From positions 124,001-188,000 of the forward strand of contig NZ_JAIGNU010000003.1 in the NCBI RefSeq assembly GCF_019711655.1: a stretch of DNA of 64,000 bases, given 5' to 3'. Positions 18,387 to 26,820 of the stretch are shown here, piece after piece; the stretch's first letter is position 1, and each line of letters starts with the position of its first letter. This stretch comes from Qipengyuania mesophila. Its GTDB lineage: Bacteria; Pseudomonadota; Alphaproteobacteria; Sphingomonadales; Sphingomonadaceae. The translations under genes were made by a program, and so were the position numbers. The notes beneath the pieces were generated by a model. The model saw only the letters and a list, made by a program, of their open reading frames with translations. It had not been told where the DNA came from and made no database searches.

Positions 18387-19496
18387 TCAGTGTGCCTGCA
18401 ATTGTTCGTCGAGGAAGGCGGCCACGTCCGAAAGTTCAACGTCGCGCGCGAGATGCGCGTCGCCGATGCCGCGCAGCAGGATGAAGGGCAGCATGCCCGC
18501 ATCCATCTTCTTGTCGTGCAGCATATGCGCGGAGAGCCTGGCGCCGTCGCAATCGAGACCGAGCGCGGAAATTTCGGACGGCAGCCCGGCTGCATCGACC
18601 GCGCGGGTGACGCGTGCGGCATCGTCGAGGGTGATGGCGCCGCGCCGCGCCGAATAGCGCGCGGCCAGCACCATGCCGAGCGCGACGCCTTCGCCATGGA
18701 GCAGCCGGTCCGAAAAGCCGGTCTCGGCCTCGAGCGCGTGGCCGAAGGTGTGGCCGAGATTGAGCAGCGCGCGCGCGCCGCTGGTTTCGCGTTCGTCCTC
18801 GGCGACGATCCGCGCCTTGGCGGCGACGCTGGCGGAGACTGCGTGTTCGAGCGGGTTCGGCTCTAGCGCGAGCACGGCCGGGCCATGCGCCTCGAGCCAG
18901 TCGAAGAATTCCGCATTGCCGAGCACGCCGTATTTGAGCACCTCGGCATAGCCGGCGCGCAGCTCGCGCGGGGGGAGCGTGGCGAGCGTGGCGAGGTCGG
19001 CGAGCACCAGCGCGGGCTGGTGGAAGGCGCCGACGAGGTTCTTGCCCGCGGGCGTGTTGATCGCGGTCTTGCCGCCGACCGAGCTGTCGACCTGCGCGAG
19101 CAAAGTGGTCGGCAATTGCACGAAACCGCAGCCGCGCTTGAGGATGGCGCAGGCGAAGCCGGTGAGGTCGCCGACCACCCCGCCGCCCAGCGCGAGGACA
19201 TGGTCGCCGCGCTCGACGCTCTGTTCGAGCAGCCAGTCGGTCAGCCGCGCGAGGCTGTTCCAGCTCTTCGAGCCTTCGCCGGGGGCGACTTCGTACCAGC
19301 GCGGCTCGATTCCCGCGGCCTCGAGCGAGGCTGCCACTACCGCGCCCCAGTGCGCGCGGGCATTGGCATCGGCGACGATGCAGGCGTGGGGTTTGCGCAG
19401 GAACGGCGCCGCCTCGCATGCGATGTCCGCGAGCAGGCCGCCGGCCACGCGAACTTCGTAACCGCGCCCGGCCAGGTCGACGGGAATCACAGCCAT
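18387..19496 (-). CDS. aroB: 3-dehydroquinate synthase
   Basis: A 369-residue NAD- and metal-dependent enzyme that cyclises DAHP to 3-dehydroquinate in the shikimate pathway. Signatures present are LGGGVVGDLTGFACAI (NAD-binding), QVDSSVGGKTAIN and the metal-ligand LNLGHTFGHALE. The proper start is ATG 19496, inside the last codons of aroK with a 10-bp overlap, so the two are coupled. The long frame upstream to 19703 is aroK read out of frame. The pairing aroK-aroB is widespread in proteobacteria. Confidence 0.95.
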   Translation of the reverse strand: MAVIPVDLAGRGYEVRVAGGLLADIACEAAPFLRKPHACIVADANARAHWGAVVAASLEAAGIEPRWYEVAPGEGSKSWNSLARLTDWLLEQSVERGDHVLALGGGVVGDLTGFACAILKRGCGFVQLPTTLLAQVDSSVGGKTAINTPAGKNLVGAFHQPALVLADLATLATLPPRELRAGYAEVLKYGVLGNAEFFDWLEAHGPAVLALEPNPLEHAVSASVAAKARIVAEDERETSGARALLNLGHTFGHALEAETGFSDRLLHGEGVALGMVLAARYSARRGAITLDDAARVTRAVDAAGLPSEISALGLDCDGARLSAHMLHDKKMDAGMLPFILLRGIGDAHLARDVELSDVAAFLDEQLQAH

Positions 19497-20053
19497 GCGT
19501 CGATCGCCTCCAGAATGTGCTGCACGGTCTCGCCATGCGGGCCGTTGTCCGTCACGACATGGATCGGTGCCTCGGCATAGAAGGCACCGCGCTGCTGCTT
19601 GAGGTCGGCGAGGATCGCGCGCGGATCGCCGGTGCGCAGCAGTGGGCGGTTGTCGCGCCGTCCGGTGCGTTCGACCAGCGTCTCGACATCGCAGTCGAGC
19701 CATACGGCGATGCCGCGCTCGAGGATCAGCGCGCGCGTGGCGGGATCGACGAAGGCGCCGCCGCCGGTGGCGATGACGCCGTGCCGTTCCTCCATCAGCC
19801 GCGCGATCACGCGGCGTTCGCCGTCGCGGAAATAGGCCTCGCCATGCGCCGCGAAGATCTCGCTCACCGTGCGGTCGGCGGCGCGTTCGATTTCCTCGTC
19901 GACATCGACGAAATCGGTCCCGAGCACGGCGGCGAGCCGGCGGCCGACGGTCGACTTGCCCACGCCCATCAGCCCGACCAGCACCACCGGGCGGTCGATC
20001 CGCCGCGCGATGCCGCCGATCTCGGCCGGGGTGAGGGTGGTCGCATGGGTCAT
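19487..20053 (-). CDS. aroK: Shikimate kinase
   Basis: A 188-residue P-loop kinase phosphorylating shikimate at O3. The Walker A motif is GLMGVGKSTVGRRLA (about residues 27-41), followed by the FVDVDEEIE Asp pair for Mg2+ and shikimate. The IATGGGAFVD glycine-rich shikimate loop and the lid Arg region RTGRRDNRPLLRTGD complete the fold. ATG 20053 sets the usual family length with a short N-terminal extension. It is divergent from the small ORF at 20129 and overlaps aroB downstream. Confidence 0.94.
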   Translation of the reverse strand: MTHATTLTPAEIGGIARRIDRPVVLVGLMGVGKSTVGRRLAAVLGTDFVDVDEEIERAADRTVSEIFAAHGEAYFRDGERRVIARLMEERHGVIATGGGAFVDPATRALILERGIAVWLDCDVETLVERTGRRDNRPLLRTGDPRAILADLKQQRGAFYAEAPIHVVTDNGPHGETVQHILEAIDAWL

Positions 20054-20128
20054 TGCCGCCGTGCCTAGAACTGGGCTAGGGCGCGGGCAAGGTATCAGCA
20101 CTTGAAGCGGGACGCGAAAAACTTGGCG

Positions 20129-20263
20129 ATGAGCGGCAGGAAGATGGGCGGAGCATTGGCAGTGATCGTCGTGGCGGTGCTGGTCGCGGCGCTGGTCGAT
20201 GGCGGCGAGGAACCGCTGCGCCCGATCGAACAGGCCGTCGAACTGCCGGAGGCCGCGCGATGA
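20129..20263 (+). CDS. 44-aa single-helix membrane peptide coupled to the next gene
   Basis: ATG 20129 opens a 44-codon ORF: a short basic start (MSGRKMGG), one membrane helix (ALAVIVVAVLVAALVDG) and a charged tail ending AVELPEAAR. Its TGA overlaps the ATG of the 614-residue exported protein (ATGA). A TTG at 20102 would extend it by 9 residues. Overlap, direction and a clean transmembrane-plus-tail layout support a real small gene. No family is recognised. It may anchor or assist the product of the next gene (inference). Confidence 0.5.
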   Translation: MSGRKMGGALAVIVVAVLVAALVDGGEEPLRPIEQAVELPEAAR

Positions 20264-22104
20264 AATCGGCCTGGCTGATCGGCGGCGCGGCGCTAGCGCT
20301 GACTTCCGCGGTGGTGTGGGCGCAGGAAGCGCCGGTCGACCTGCTGCCGCCGGGATTCGACAAGCCGGCCCCGACCCCGGCGCCGGCCCCGCGCTCGACG
20401 CAGGCGCCTGCCCCGGCACCGGCGCAACCGGGCGCACCGCAGGCGGTCCCCACCCAATCGGGCGAAGTGGTCCAGCCGCTGCCGCAGGAACAGGTGCCCG
20501 CGACCGCCGATCTCGACCTCTCGAACCTGCCGACGCTCGAGGAACTCGAGGCGATGTCGACCGACGAGCTCGACGAATTGTTCGGGCTCAAGCCCAAATA
20601 CGACATTCCCCCCGCCGCGCGCCGCGCGCTGGAACGCGTCGGCGTGCTCGGGGCGGAGGAGGGCGGGCTGCCATCGGCCTCGCTCGCGCGCCAGCCCGCG
20701 GACCTGGTCCGCGCCGTGCTCGCCGGAACCAAGGGGCCGCTGGTCTCGCGCTGGGGACATATCCTCCTGCGCCGCGCGCTCGCCAGCCGGCTCGATGCGC
20801 CCGAAGGCATGGACCCCGTCGAATTCGCGACCCTGCGCGCGCAGGCGCTGAACGCGATGGGCGAATACGGTGTCTCGCGCGCGCTGGTGCAGGATGTCGA
20901 CACGGGCAATTATTCCCCCGCGCTGACCGATGCCGCGATCGAGGCCTATGTCGCCAGCGCCGACATCGTCGGGGCCTGTCCCGCCGTGAGGCTCGCCGAA
21001 GCCGGGCGCGACGATGCCCAGTGGCAGATGCTCGCGGGCATCTGCAATGCCTATGCGGGCGAGGAAACGCGCGCCCAGAACGATCTTCGCCGCCTGCTCA
21101 ATCGCACCCAGGACGACCGCATCGACGTGCTGCTGGCCCAGCGCTTCGCCGGTGCGGCGGGGCGCGGACGGCGCGCGGTGACGATCGAGTGGGACGGGAT
21201 CGAGACGCTTTCGCCCTGGCGCTTCGCGCTGGCCAATGCGCTGGGCGAGCCGATTCCGGACGATTTGCTCGGCAAGGCCGCACCGGAGCTGATCAGCCGG
21301 TCGGCGCTGATCCCCGCCCTGACGCCGTTCCAGCGAGCGCAAGGGGCGGGGATAGCGGCCGCAGGCGGGATCCTATCCTCCGCCGCGATGGTCGATCTCT
21401 ACAGCCAGATCTTCGCCGAGGAGGGCGCCGAAGGCGATGGGGTGCAGACAGCCGCACGCCTGCGCGAAGCCTATGTCGGCGACCCTGCCGCGCGGCTGGC
21501 GGCGATCAAGGACATATGGGCTGGCGGCGGCGACTATGCCTATGGCCGGGTCGTGTTGACCGCCTATGCCGCGGCGCGCATGCCCGCCGACGAAGCCTAT
21601 GCCGACGATGCGGCTGGCCTGATCGCCTCGATGCTTGCCGCGGGTCTCGACCGCGACGCGATGCGCTGGGCGGGCGTGGTCGACGATGGCAGCGAAGCGG
21701 CGATGCTGCTCGCCCTGGCGTCTCCCCGACGTGCGCAGGCCGTGACCGACGGCGAACTCGACAGTTTCACCGACGACGACGATTCGGCGGGCCAGCGCAA
21801 GTCGCGCATGCTGCTTGCGGGTCTGGCCGGTCTCGGCCGGGTGGGTGATGCGGAAATCGCCGAATACAGCGAACGGCTGGGTATCAACCTTGCCACCCCG
21901 ACGCGCTGGACGCGGATGATCGACCGCGCGGCAGAGGTCGACAACCGCGCGCTCGTCGCCATGCTCGCAGGGCTCGGCATGCAGGGATCGGGCTGGGACC
22001 GGATGACCGCGCGGCACCTCTACCACATCGTCGCCGCGCTGCGCGGGGTGGGGCTCGAGGCCGAAGCCCGGATGATCGCCGCGGAGGCGGTCGCGCGCGC
22101 CTGA
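20260..22104 (+). CDS. Exported Pro-rich protein of unknown function, 614 aa
   Basis: The protein has a signal peptide (MKSAWLIGGAALALTSAVVWA, probable cleavage after VWA) and then a Pro/Ala/Gln-rich linker of about 50 residues. An acidic segment (LEELEAMSTDELDELFG) follows, and then about 480 mostly helical, Ala-rich residues that resemble a solenoid of short helical repeats. I see no catalytic motif and no membrane segment after the signal. It should be periplasmic or secreted. It overlaps the 44-aa ORF upstream, and xerD begins 1 bp after its stop. Confidence 0.85.
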   Translation: MKSAWLIGGAALALTSAVVWAQEAPVDLLPPGFDKPAPTPAPAPRSTQAPAPAPAQPGAPQAVPTQSGEVVQPLPQEQVPATADLDLSNLPTLEELEAMSTDELDELFGLKPKYDIPPAARRALERVGVLGAEEGGLPSASLARQPADLVRAVLAGTKGPLVSRWGHILLRRALASRLDAPEGMDPVEFATLRAQALNAMGEYGVSRALVQDVDTGNYSPALTDAAIEAYVASADIVGACPAVRLAEAGRDDAQWQMLAGICNAYAGEETRAQNDLRRLLNRTQDDRIDVLLAQRFAGAAGRGRRAVTIEWDGIETLSPWRFALANALGEPIPDDLLGKAAPELISRSALIPALTPFQRAQGAGIAAAGGILSSAAMVDLYSQIFAEEGAEGDGVQTAARLREAYVGDPAARLAAIKDIWAGGGDYAYGRVVLTAYAAARMPADEAYADDAAGLIASMLAAGLDRDAMRWAGVVDDGSEAAMLLALASPRRAQAVTDGELDSFTDDDDSAGQRKSRMLLAGLAGLGRVGDAEIAEYSERLGINLATPTRWTRMIDRAAEVDNRALVAMLAGLGMQGSGWDRMTARHLYHIVAALRGVGLEAEARMIAAEAVARA

Positions 22105-22105
22105 G

Positions 22106-22996
22106 GTGAGCGCTCCGGGCGCCTCGATCGAGGATTTCCTGGCCATGCTCGCCGCCGAACGCGGCGCGGCACGCAACACCATCCTCGCCTATGGCCGCGA
22201 TCTCGAGCAGGCCGAGGACATGCTCGGCGGCGCGCTCGCCGGGGCCAGTCCCGCACAGCTCGCCAGGATCGCCCAGGGCTGGTCCGCGCTCGCGCCGTCG
22301 ACAGTCGCGCGCAAGGTCTCGGCGCTCAGGCAATTTTTCGGCTTTCTCATCGACGAGGGGCTGCGCGAGGACGATCCGACGCACGCCCTGCCGCGCCCCG
22401 CCGCGCGGCGACCCTTGCCGAAAATCCTCTCGCATGACGAGGTCGAGGCGTTGTTCGCCACGGCCGAAGAGGCGGCCAGCGGCGATGCGCCGCAAGCGGT
22501 TCGGCTGCTGGCGCTGCTCGAAATGCTCTATGGCTCGGGCCTGCGTGCGAGCGAACTCGTCTCGCTGCCGCTCTCCGCCGTGCCGCGCGATGCCCCTTTC
22601 CTGACGGTCGTCGGGAAGGGCGGCCAGGCGCGCATGGTCCCGGTGAGCCAGCGCGCTCGCGCCGCATTGTCGCGCTGGCTGGCCCTGCGCGAAGCGGGGT
22701 CGCCGTGGCTGTTCCCCTCGCGCAAGGGCCATCTGTCGCGCGTCCGCCTGTTTCAACTGCTCAAGGAACTCGCGACGCGGGCCGACCTGCCGCCCGAGAA
22801 GCTCAGTCCGCATGTCCTGCGCCATGCCTTCGCCACCCATCTGCTCGAGGGGGGGGCGGACCTGCGGGCGCTGCAGACGCTGCTCGGCCATGCCGATATT
22901 TCGACCACGCAGATCTACACGCATGTCGATGCCGCGCGGCTGGTGAAACTGGTCAACGAACGCCATCCGCTTGCGCGACCGCGATCTTCGGACTAG
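22106..22996 (+). CDS. xerD: Tyrosine recombinase XerD
   Basis: A 296-residue site-specific recombinase of the Xer type, which resolves chromosome dimers at dif. The SAM-like N-terminal domain includes RGAARNTILAYGRDLEQ. The catalytic set is visible: Arg in YGSGLRASELVSL (about 149), HxxR in SPHVLRHAFATHLLEGGAD, and the later His and nucleophile Tyr in LLGHADISTTQIYTHVD. Length and the absence of phage genes nearby argue for a housekeeping Xer protein, not an integrase. XerC versus XerD cannot be settled with certainty from one copy. GTG 22106 has only a weak ribosome site, which suggests coupling to the gene before. Confidence 0.88.
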   Translation: MSAPGASIEDFLAMLAAERGAARNTILAYGRDLEQAEDMLGGALAGASPAQLARIAQGWSALAPSTVARKVSALRQFFGFLIDEGLREDDPTHALPRPAARRPLPKILSHDEVEALFATAEEAASGDAPQAVRLLALLEMLYGSGLRASELVSLPLSAVPRDAPFLTVVGKGGQARMVPVSQRARAALSRWLALREAGSPWLFPSRKGHLSRVRLFQLLKELATRADLPPEKLSPHVLRHAFATHLLEGGADLRALQTLLGHADISTTQIYTHVDAARLVKLVNERHPLARPRSSD

Positions 22997-23006
22997 CGCG
23001 GGCGCC

Positions 23007-23951
23007 ATGATTTCCTATCTCGAATTCGAGAAGCCGGTTGCCGAGCTCGAACAGCGGATCGCCGAACTGCGCAGCGCAGCCGATGGCGACGACGTCGACA
23101 TTTCCGCCGAACTCCAGCGGCTCGAGGAGAAAAGCTCGAGCCTGCTGGCGAGCACTTACGAATCGCTCAGCCCGTGGCAAAAGACGCAGGTCGCCCGGCA
23201 TCCCTCGCGTCCGCACTTCCGCGACTATGTCGCACAGGCCTTCGAGGAGTTCGTGCCGCTGGGTGGCGATCGCTGCTATGGCGACGACGAGGCGATCCTC
23301 GGCGGTTTTGCCAAGCTCAACGGCCGCAAGGTGGTGCTGATCGGCCATGAGAAAGGCAACGACACCGCCAGCCGCATCCGTCACAATTTCGGCATGGGCA
23401 AGCCCGAGGGCTATCGCAAGGCGATCCGCCTGATGGAGATGGCCGGGCGGTTCGGCCTGCCGGTCGTCACTCTGGTCGATACGTCGGGCGCGTTCCCCGG
23501 GGTCGAGGCGGAAGAACGTGGCCAGGCCGAAGCCATTGCCCGTTCGACCGAAGCCTGCCTCGCGCTGCCCGTTCCGATGGTCGCGGCGATCGTGGGCGAG
23601 GGCGGTTCGGGCGGCGCGGTGGCGCTCGCCAGTGCCGAACGCGTGCTGATGATGGAGCATGCGGTCTATTCGGTGATCTCACCCGAAGGCTGCGCCTCGA
23701 TCCTCTGGCGGACCGCCGAGAAGGCGCCCGATGCGGCCGAGGCAATGAAGGTGACCGCGCAGGATCTCGAAAAGCTCGGCGTGATCGACCGGATCGTGCC
23801 CGAACCGGTCGGCGGCGCACATCGCGACCCAAGGCTGGCGGCAACCACGCTCGGTGAAGCCATCGGTGAGGAACTCGACAAGCTCGGTCGTTTCGCTCCG
23901 CACGAGCTCAAACGCATGCGCGAAGAACGTTTTCTCGCCATCGCTGGATAA
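23007..23951 (+). CDS. accA: Acetyl-CoA carboxylase carboxyltransferase subunit alpha
   Basis: A 314-residue subunit that, with AccD, transfers CO2 from biotin to acetyl-CoA for fatty acid synthesis. The N-terminus (YLEFEKPVAELEQRIAEL) is the family's coiled region. The carboxyltransferase fold shows GHEKGNDT, NFGMGKPEGYRKAIRLM, TLVDTSGAFPGVEAEERGQ and the acyl-binding IVGEGGSGGAVALA. ATG 23007 lies 10 bp after the xerD stop. The other ACC subunits are not in this window. Confidence 0.96.
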   Translation: MISYLEFEKPVAELEQRIAELRSAADGDDVDISAELQRLEEKSSSLLASTYESLSPWQKTQVARHPSRPHFRDYVAQAFEEFVPLGGDRCYGDDEAILGGFAKLNGRKVVLIGHEKGNDTASRIRHNFGMGKPEGYRKAIRLMEMAGRFGLPVVTLVDTSGAFPGVEAEERGQAEAIARSTEACLALPVPMVAAIVGEGGSGGAVALASAERVLMMEHAVYSVISPEGCASILWRTAEKAPDAAEAMKVTAQDLEKLGVIDRIVPEPVGGAHRDPRLAATTLGEAIGEELDKLGRFAPHELKRMREERFLAIAG

Positions 23952-24074
23952 GTGCCGGAAAAGGCTGGCGGGAACCAAGCACCGCCGGTCGCTGTTCTCC
24001 CTAGCGTAATCAGACACGGCCCCGCGGCTCGCCCGGTGCGGGCCGCGTCGGCTGCCAATCGGGGAGAGCCCTTC

Positions 24075-25553
24075 ATGTCGCGCTTCAAACTTGCCGCCGC
24101 CTCGTCCGTAACCGCGCTTTCGCTGGCCCTGGCCGGCTGCATGGGCACGGGCAACATTCCCAGCGCTTCGGCGCCGATCACCCAGAGCGAAGCGCAGGCG
24201 GGGGCCGAGGCCCACCCGCAGTTGCTCGCCGAATTCGGCGGTGCGATGAGCGGCAGCCAGGCGCAATATGTCGAACAGGTGGGCAAGAACATCGCGGTCC
24301 ATTCGGGCCTCGGCAACGCGCGCGATTCCTTCACCGTCTCGCTGCTCAACAGCCCGGTCAACAACGCCTTCGCGATCCCCGGCGGCTATATCTACACCAC
24401 CCGCCAGCTCGTCGCGTTGATGAACAACGAGGCCGAACTGGCCGGCGTGCTGGGGCACGAGGTCGGACACGTCGCCGCGCGCCATTCGCAGCGCCGCCAA
24501 GCCGCTGCCCAGCGCAACACGCTGCTCGGTGCGGCAGGCGCGATCCTGTCGGGCATCCTGCTCGGCAACAGCGGGCTCGGTCAGCAGATCGGCCAGGCGG
24601 CGCTGCAAGGCTCGCAATTGCTGACGCTCAAGTTCTCGCGCTCGCAGGAGCTCGAGGCCGACGGGCTCGGCATCCGCTATCTGGTCGATGCCGGCTACGA
24701 TCCCCGCGCGATGGCGACCGTCCTCCGCAGCCTGGCGCTGCAGAATGCGCTCGATGCGCAGCTCCAGGGGCGCGACAACGCCAATATTCCCGAATGGGCT
24801 TCGACCCACCCCGATCCGGCCAGCCGAGTGCAATCCGCGCTGACCACCGCACAGGCAACCGGCGCCACGGGCGGCGTGACCAATCGCGACACCTTCCTGA
24901 CGCGGATCGACGGCCTTACCTATGGCGACGACCCCAAGCAGGGCGTGGTCGAAGGCCGCCAGTTCATCCATCCCGAACTGCGGCTCGCCTTTACCGCGCC
25001 GCAGGGCTTCTACATGGTCAACGGCACCCGCGCGGTCTCCATCAACGGACAGAGCGGCCAGGCGCAATTCTCGACGGCTCCTTACAACGGCAATCTCGAC
25101 AGCTATGTCACCAGCATCTTCGGGGCGCTGAGCCAGCAGCAACAGATCCGCCCGCAGTCGATCCAGAAGACCACGGTGAACGGGCTGCCCGCCGCCTATG
25201 GCACGGCGCGCGTTTCGTCGAACAACGGACAGGTCGATGTGACCGTATTCGCCTATGAATTCAGCAACAACCAGGCCTATCACTTCCTCGCGATCAGCCC
25301 GGCGGGCCAGACCTCGCCCTTTAACCAGATGTTCGGCTCGATGCGGCGGATCGATGCGCAGACCGCGGCCAATGTCATCCCGCGTGTGATCGATGTGGTC
25401 ACTGTCGGCAGCGGCGATACGGTCGCCTCGCTGGCGAGCCGGATGGCCTATTCGAGCAATCAGGTCGAACGCTTCCGCGTGCTCAACGGGCTCGAATCGA
25501 ACGAAAGCCTGACCGCGGGTCAGAAGGTCAAGATCGTCGTCCGGGGGCGCTGA
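24075..25553 (+). CDS. M48-family metalloprotease lipoprotein with C-terminal LysM
   Basis: A 492-residue envelope protease. The signal peptide ends in the lipobox SLALAGC, so the protein is probably anchored to a membrane. The peptidase domain has the zinc site VLGHEVGHVAARHS (HExxH near residue 126) and the third ligand in RSQELEADGLGIRYL. It resembles BepA/YfgC-type proteases that keep outer-membrane assembly in order. The last 50 residues (VGSGDTVASLASRM and NESLTAGQKVKIVV) form a LysM-like peptidoglycan-binding module. ATG 24075 (MSRFKLAAAS) follows GGGGAGAG. A bidirectional terminator follows the gene. Confidence 0.93.
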   Translation: MSRFKLAAASSVTALSLALAGCMGTGNIPSASAPITQSEAQAGAEAHPQLLAEFGGAMSGSQAQYVEQVGKNIAVHSGLGNARDSFTVSLLNSPVNNAFAIPGGYIYTTRQLVALMNNEAELAGVLGHEVGHVAARHSQRRQAAAQRNTLLGAAGAILSGILLGNSGLGQQIGQAALQGSQLLTLKFSRSQELEADGLGIRYLVDAGYDPRAMATVLRSLALQNALDAQLQGRDNANIPEWASTHPDPASRVQSALTTAQATGATGGVTNRDTFLTRIDGLTYGDDPKQGVVEGRQFIHPELRLAFTAPQGFYMVNGTRAVSINGQSGQAQFSTAPYNGNLDSYVTSIFGALSQQQQIRPQSIQKTTVNGLPAAYGTARVSSNNGQVDVTVFAYEFSNNQAYHFLAISPAGQTSPFNQMFGSMRRIDAQTAANVIPRVIDVVTVGSGDTVASLASRMAYSSNQVERFRVLNGLESNESLTAGQKVKIVVRGR

Positions 25554-25578
25554 TCGGGTCTGCGCCGCGCGCGCATAG

Positions 25579-25617
25579 AAAAAGGGCGGCGGGATCGACC
25601 CGCCGCCCTCTTTTTTT
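25579..25617. terminator. Bidirectional intrinsic terminator
   Basis: An 11-bp perfect stem (AGGGCGGCGGG/CCCGCCGCCCT, 25583-25593 and 25599-25609, loop ATCGA) is followed by a T run on the plus strand and preceded by AAAA, which gives a T run on the minus strand. It serves both the protease gene (plus) and the Flp pilin gene (minus), which converge here. Confidence 0.9.
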
Positions 25618-25631
25618 CAGCTGGCGTGAAC

Positions 25632-25802
25632 TTAGACGCTCGAGCTCATCGTGGTTGAAACCTTGTTGAAGGTCGTGCTCAGTTCCTTGCCGAGGCTCTG
25701 CATCGCGGTGATCGCGGCGACGGCGATCAGAGCGGCGATGAGGCCGTATTCGATGGCGGTTGCACCTTCTTCATTGCGGCGCAGCTTGCGGAAAAACTTC
25801 AT
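25632..25802 (-). CDS. Flp/Fap pilin component (copy 1)
   Basis: A 56-residue type IVb pilin too short for most gene finders. A basic leader (MKFFRKLRRNEEG) is followed by the prepilin-peptidase site and the hydrophobic helix ATAIEYGLIAALIAVAAIT. The Glu-Tyr pair five and six residues after the Gly is the Flp-family hallmark. Pilins of this kind are cut by TadV/CpaA and assembled by the Tad secretion machine for surface adhesion. A good ribosome site (AGGAG) lies 8 bp before the ATG. The Tad machinery genes are not in this window. Confidence 0.9.
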   Translation of the reverse strand: MKFFRKLRRNEEGATAIEYGLIAALIAVAAITAMQSLGKELSTTFNKVSTTMSSSV

Positions 25803-25926
25803 GTGTCGTCTCCTGGTTCAGTCTTCGTACCCGGCCCGTCCCGACAATCCTGGTTCGAGCGACTTTGCTTTCTGCATCGAAGTGGTTGAGAAAACCCTAA
25901 CCGCTCCGAAAGTCCCGGCTCATGCC

Positions 25927-26106
25927 TCAGACACTCGTTACCGCGACGACGGCAGTCTCGATGTTAGACCACATCGAGGTCGCCGTGGTGCCGAACGACT
26001 GGATCGCCCCCACCATCGCTAGAAAGATGAGAGCGAGGATAAGCCCGTATTCGACAGCCGTGGCACCGCGGGTATCGCGTCCCAAATTGCGCAGGAATTT
26101 GCCCAT
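25927..26106 (-). CDS. Flp/Fap pilin component (copy 2)
   Basis: A 59-residue prepilin that parallels copy 1: leader MGKFLRNLGRDTRG, then ATAVEYGLILALIFLAMVGA with the conserved EY pair. The last part (SMWSNIETAVVAVTSV) differs strongly from copy 1, so the two may be major and minor pilins or serve at different times. It begins 124 bp upstream of copy 1 in the same direction, far enough for separate promoters. ATG 26106 is the only start compatible with a short prepilin leader. The long open frame upstream of it is not coding. Confidence 0.88.
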   Translation of the reverse strand: MGKFLRNLGRDTRGATAVEYGLILALIFLAMVGAIQSFGTTATSMWSNIETAVVAVTSV

Positions 26107-26178
26107 TCTCTGTATGCCCCAATCGTCGCTTGCCTTGGCTGACTTCAAGGACTTACGAGCAACGCGGTTAAGGAATCG

Positions 26179-26613
26179 TTGAAGGATCGCGCGGAGTTGG
26201 AAAAATTTCCGACATGGATTTGTGTGGTTGCCCTTGCGCTGGCCGACGGCGAGGGGCGCTGGCTGATGCATCGCCGCCCGCCGGGCAAGCACCATGCGGG
26301 CCTGTGGGAATTTCCCGGTGGCAAGGTCGACGCAGGTGAAACGCCGCGCGAGGCGCTGATTCGCGAGATTCGCGAAGAGCTCGGCTTGGCGCTTGCGGTG
26401 GAGGGGCTTTCGCCGGCGGGTTTTGCCGAGGAGACGCGGGCCGAGGCGCGCGCGCCGATTGTCATAATGCTTTACACATCGGTCTGGAATGGCAGTTCGC
26501 TCGCGGCGCTCGAGGGCGGCGAGATCGGCTGGTTCACGGCCCAGGAAGTTGCACGGCTCGACAAACCGCCGCTCGATGTCGCGCTGGCGGCGGACTTGTT
26601 CGAAAAAACGTGA
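26179..26613 (+). CDS. mutT: NUDIX hydrolase, MutT-like (8-oxo-dGTP diphosphatase)
   Basis: A 144-residue NUDIX protein. The Nudix box is complete: GGKVDAGETPREALIREIRE followed by ELG (about residues 47-69). The strand before it (HRRPPGKHHAGLWEFPGG) is typical of MutT, which removes oxidised dGTP and prevents A:T to C:G transversions. The start is TTG 26179, with AAGGA just before it. No ATG gives a full-length fold, so the exact N-terminus is uncertain. It is divergent from the second Flp gene by 72 bp. Confidence 0.85.
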   Translation: MKDRAELEKFPTWICVVALALADGEGRWLMHRRPPGKHHAGLWEFPGGKVDAGETPREALIREIREELGLALAVEGLSPAGFAEETRAEARAPIVIMLYTSVWNGSSLAALEGGEIGWFTAQEVARLDKPPLDVALAADLFEKT

Positions 26614-26621
26614 TTTAGGGA

Positions 26622-26650
26622 TTGCCAAGCCCATGGCACCTGCCTATTGG
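26622..26650 (+). promoter_or_regulatory. Promoter of tRNA-Arg
   Basis: TTGCCA (26622-26627) and TATTGG (26645-26650) are separated by exactly 17 bp. They sit 14 bp before the mature 5' end of the tRNA. The tRNA-Asn gene in this window has the same TTGCCA-N17-TAT(A/T)GG layout. Confidence 0.6.
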
Positions 26651-26663
26651 CCGCCCTCCAAGC

Positions 26664-26740
26664 GCGCCCGTAGCTCAGCTGGATAGAGCACCAGACTACG
26701 AATCTGGGGGCCGGAGGTTCGAATCCTTCCGGGCGCGCCA
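26664..26740 (+). tRNA. tRNA-Arg (anticodon ACG)
   Basis: A 77-nt cloverleaf with encoded CCA. The acceptor stem GCGCCCG/CGGGCGC, the D-arm GCTCAGCTGGATAGAGC, the anticodon stem CCAGA/TCTGG around loop CTACGAA (anticodon ACG, read as ICG after A34 deamination) and the T-arm loop TTCGAAT are all present. It has its own promoter and is followed by a terminator. Confidence 0.97.
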
Positions 26741-26741
26741 T

Positions 26742-26775
26742 AAAAGGCCATCCTTCGCAAGAGGGGTGGCCTTTT
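26742..26775. terminator. Bidirectional terminator after tRNA-Arg
   Basis: AAAAGGCCA (26742-26750) pairs with TGGCCTTTT (26767-26775). The symmetric A/T ends give a T run on both strands, so it can stop the tRNA transcript and the convergent zincin transcript. Confidence 0.8.
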
Positions 26776-26820
26776 GTGGTTCTGGGCTCCGGAGCAGCCG
26801 ATCTGCGGCGTGCTGCTGGC

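Noticed and set aside
22106..22996. Phage or genomic-island integrase
   Set aside because: No phage genes or direct repeats lie nearby, and the protein is close to XerD in length and catalytic motifs.
26664..26740. tRNA-Arg as an island attachment site
   Set aside because: No duplicate of the tRNA end and no integrase gene nearby.
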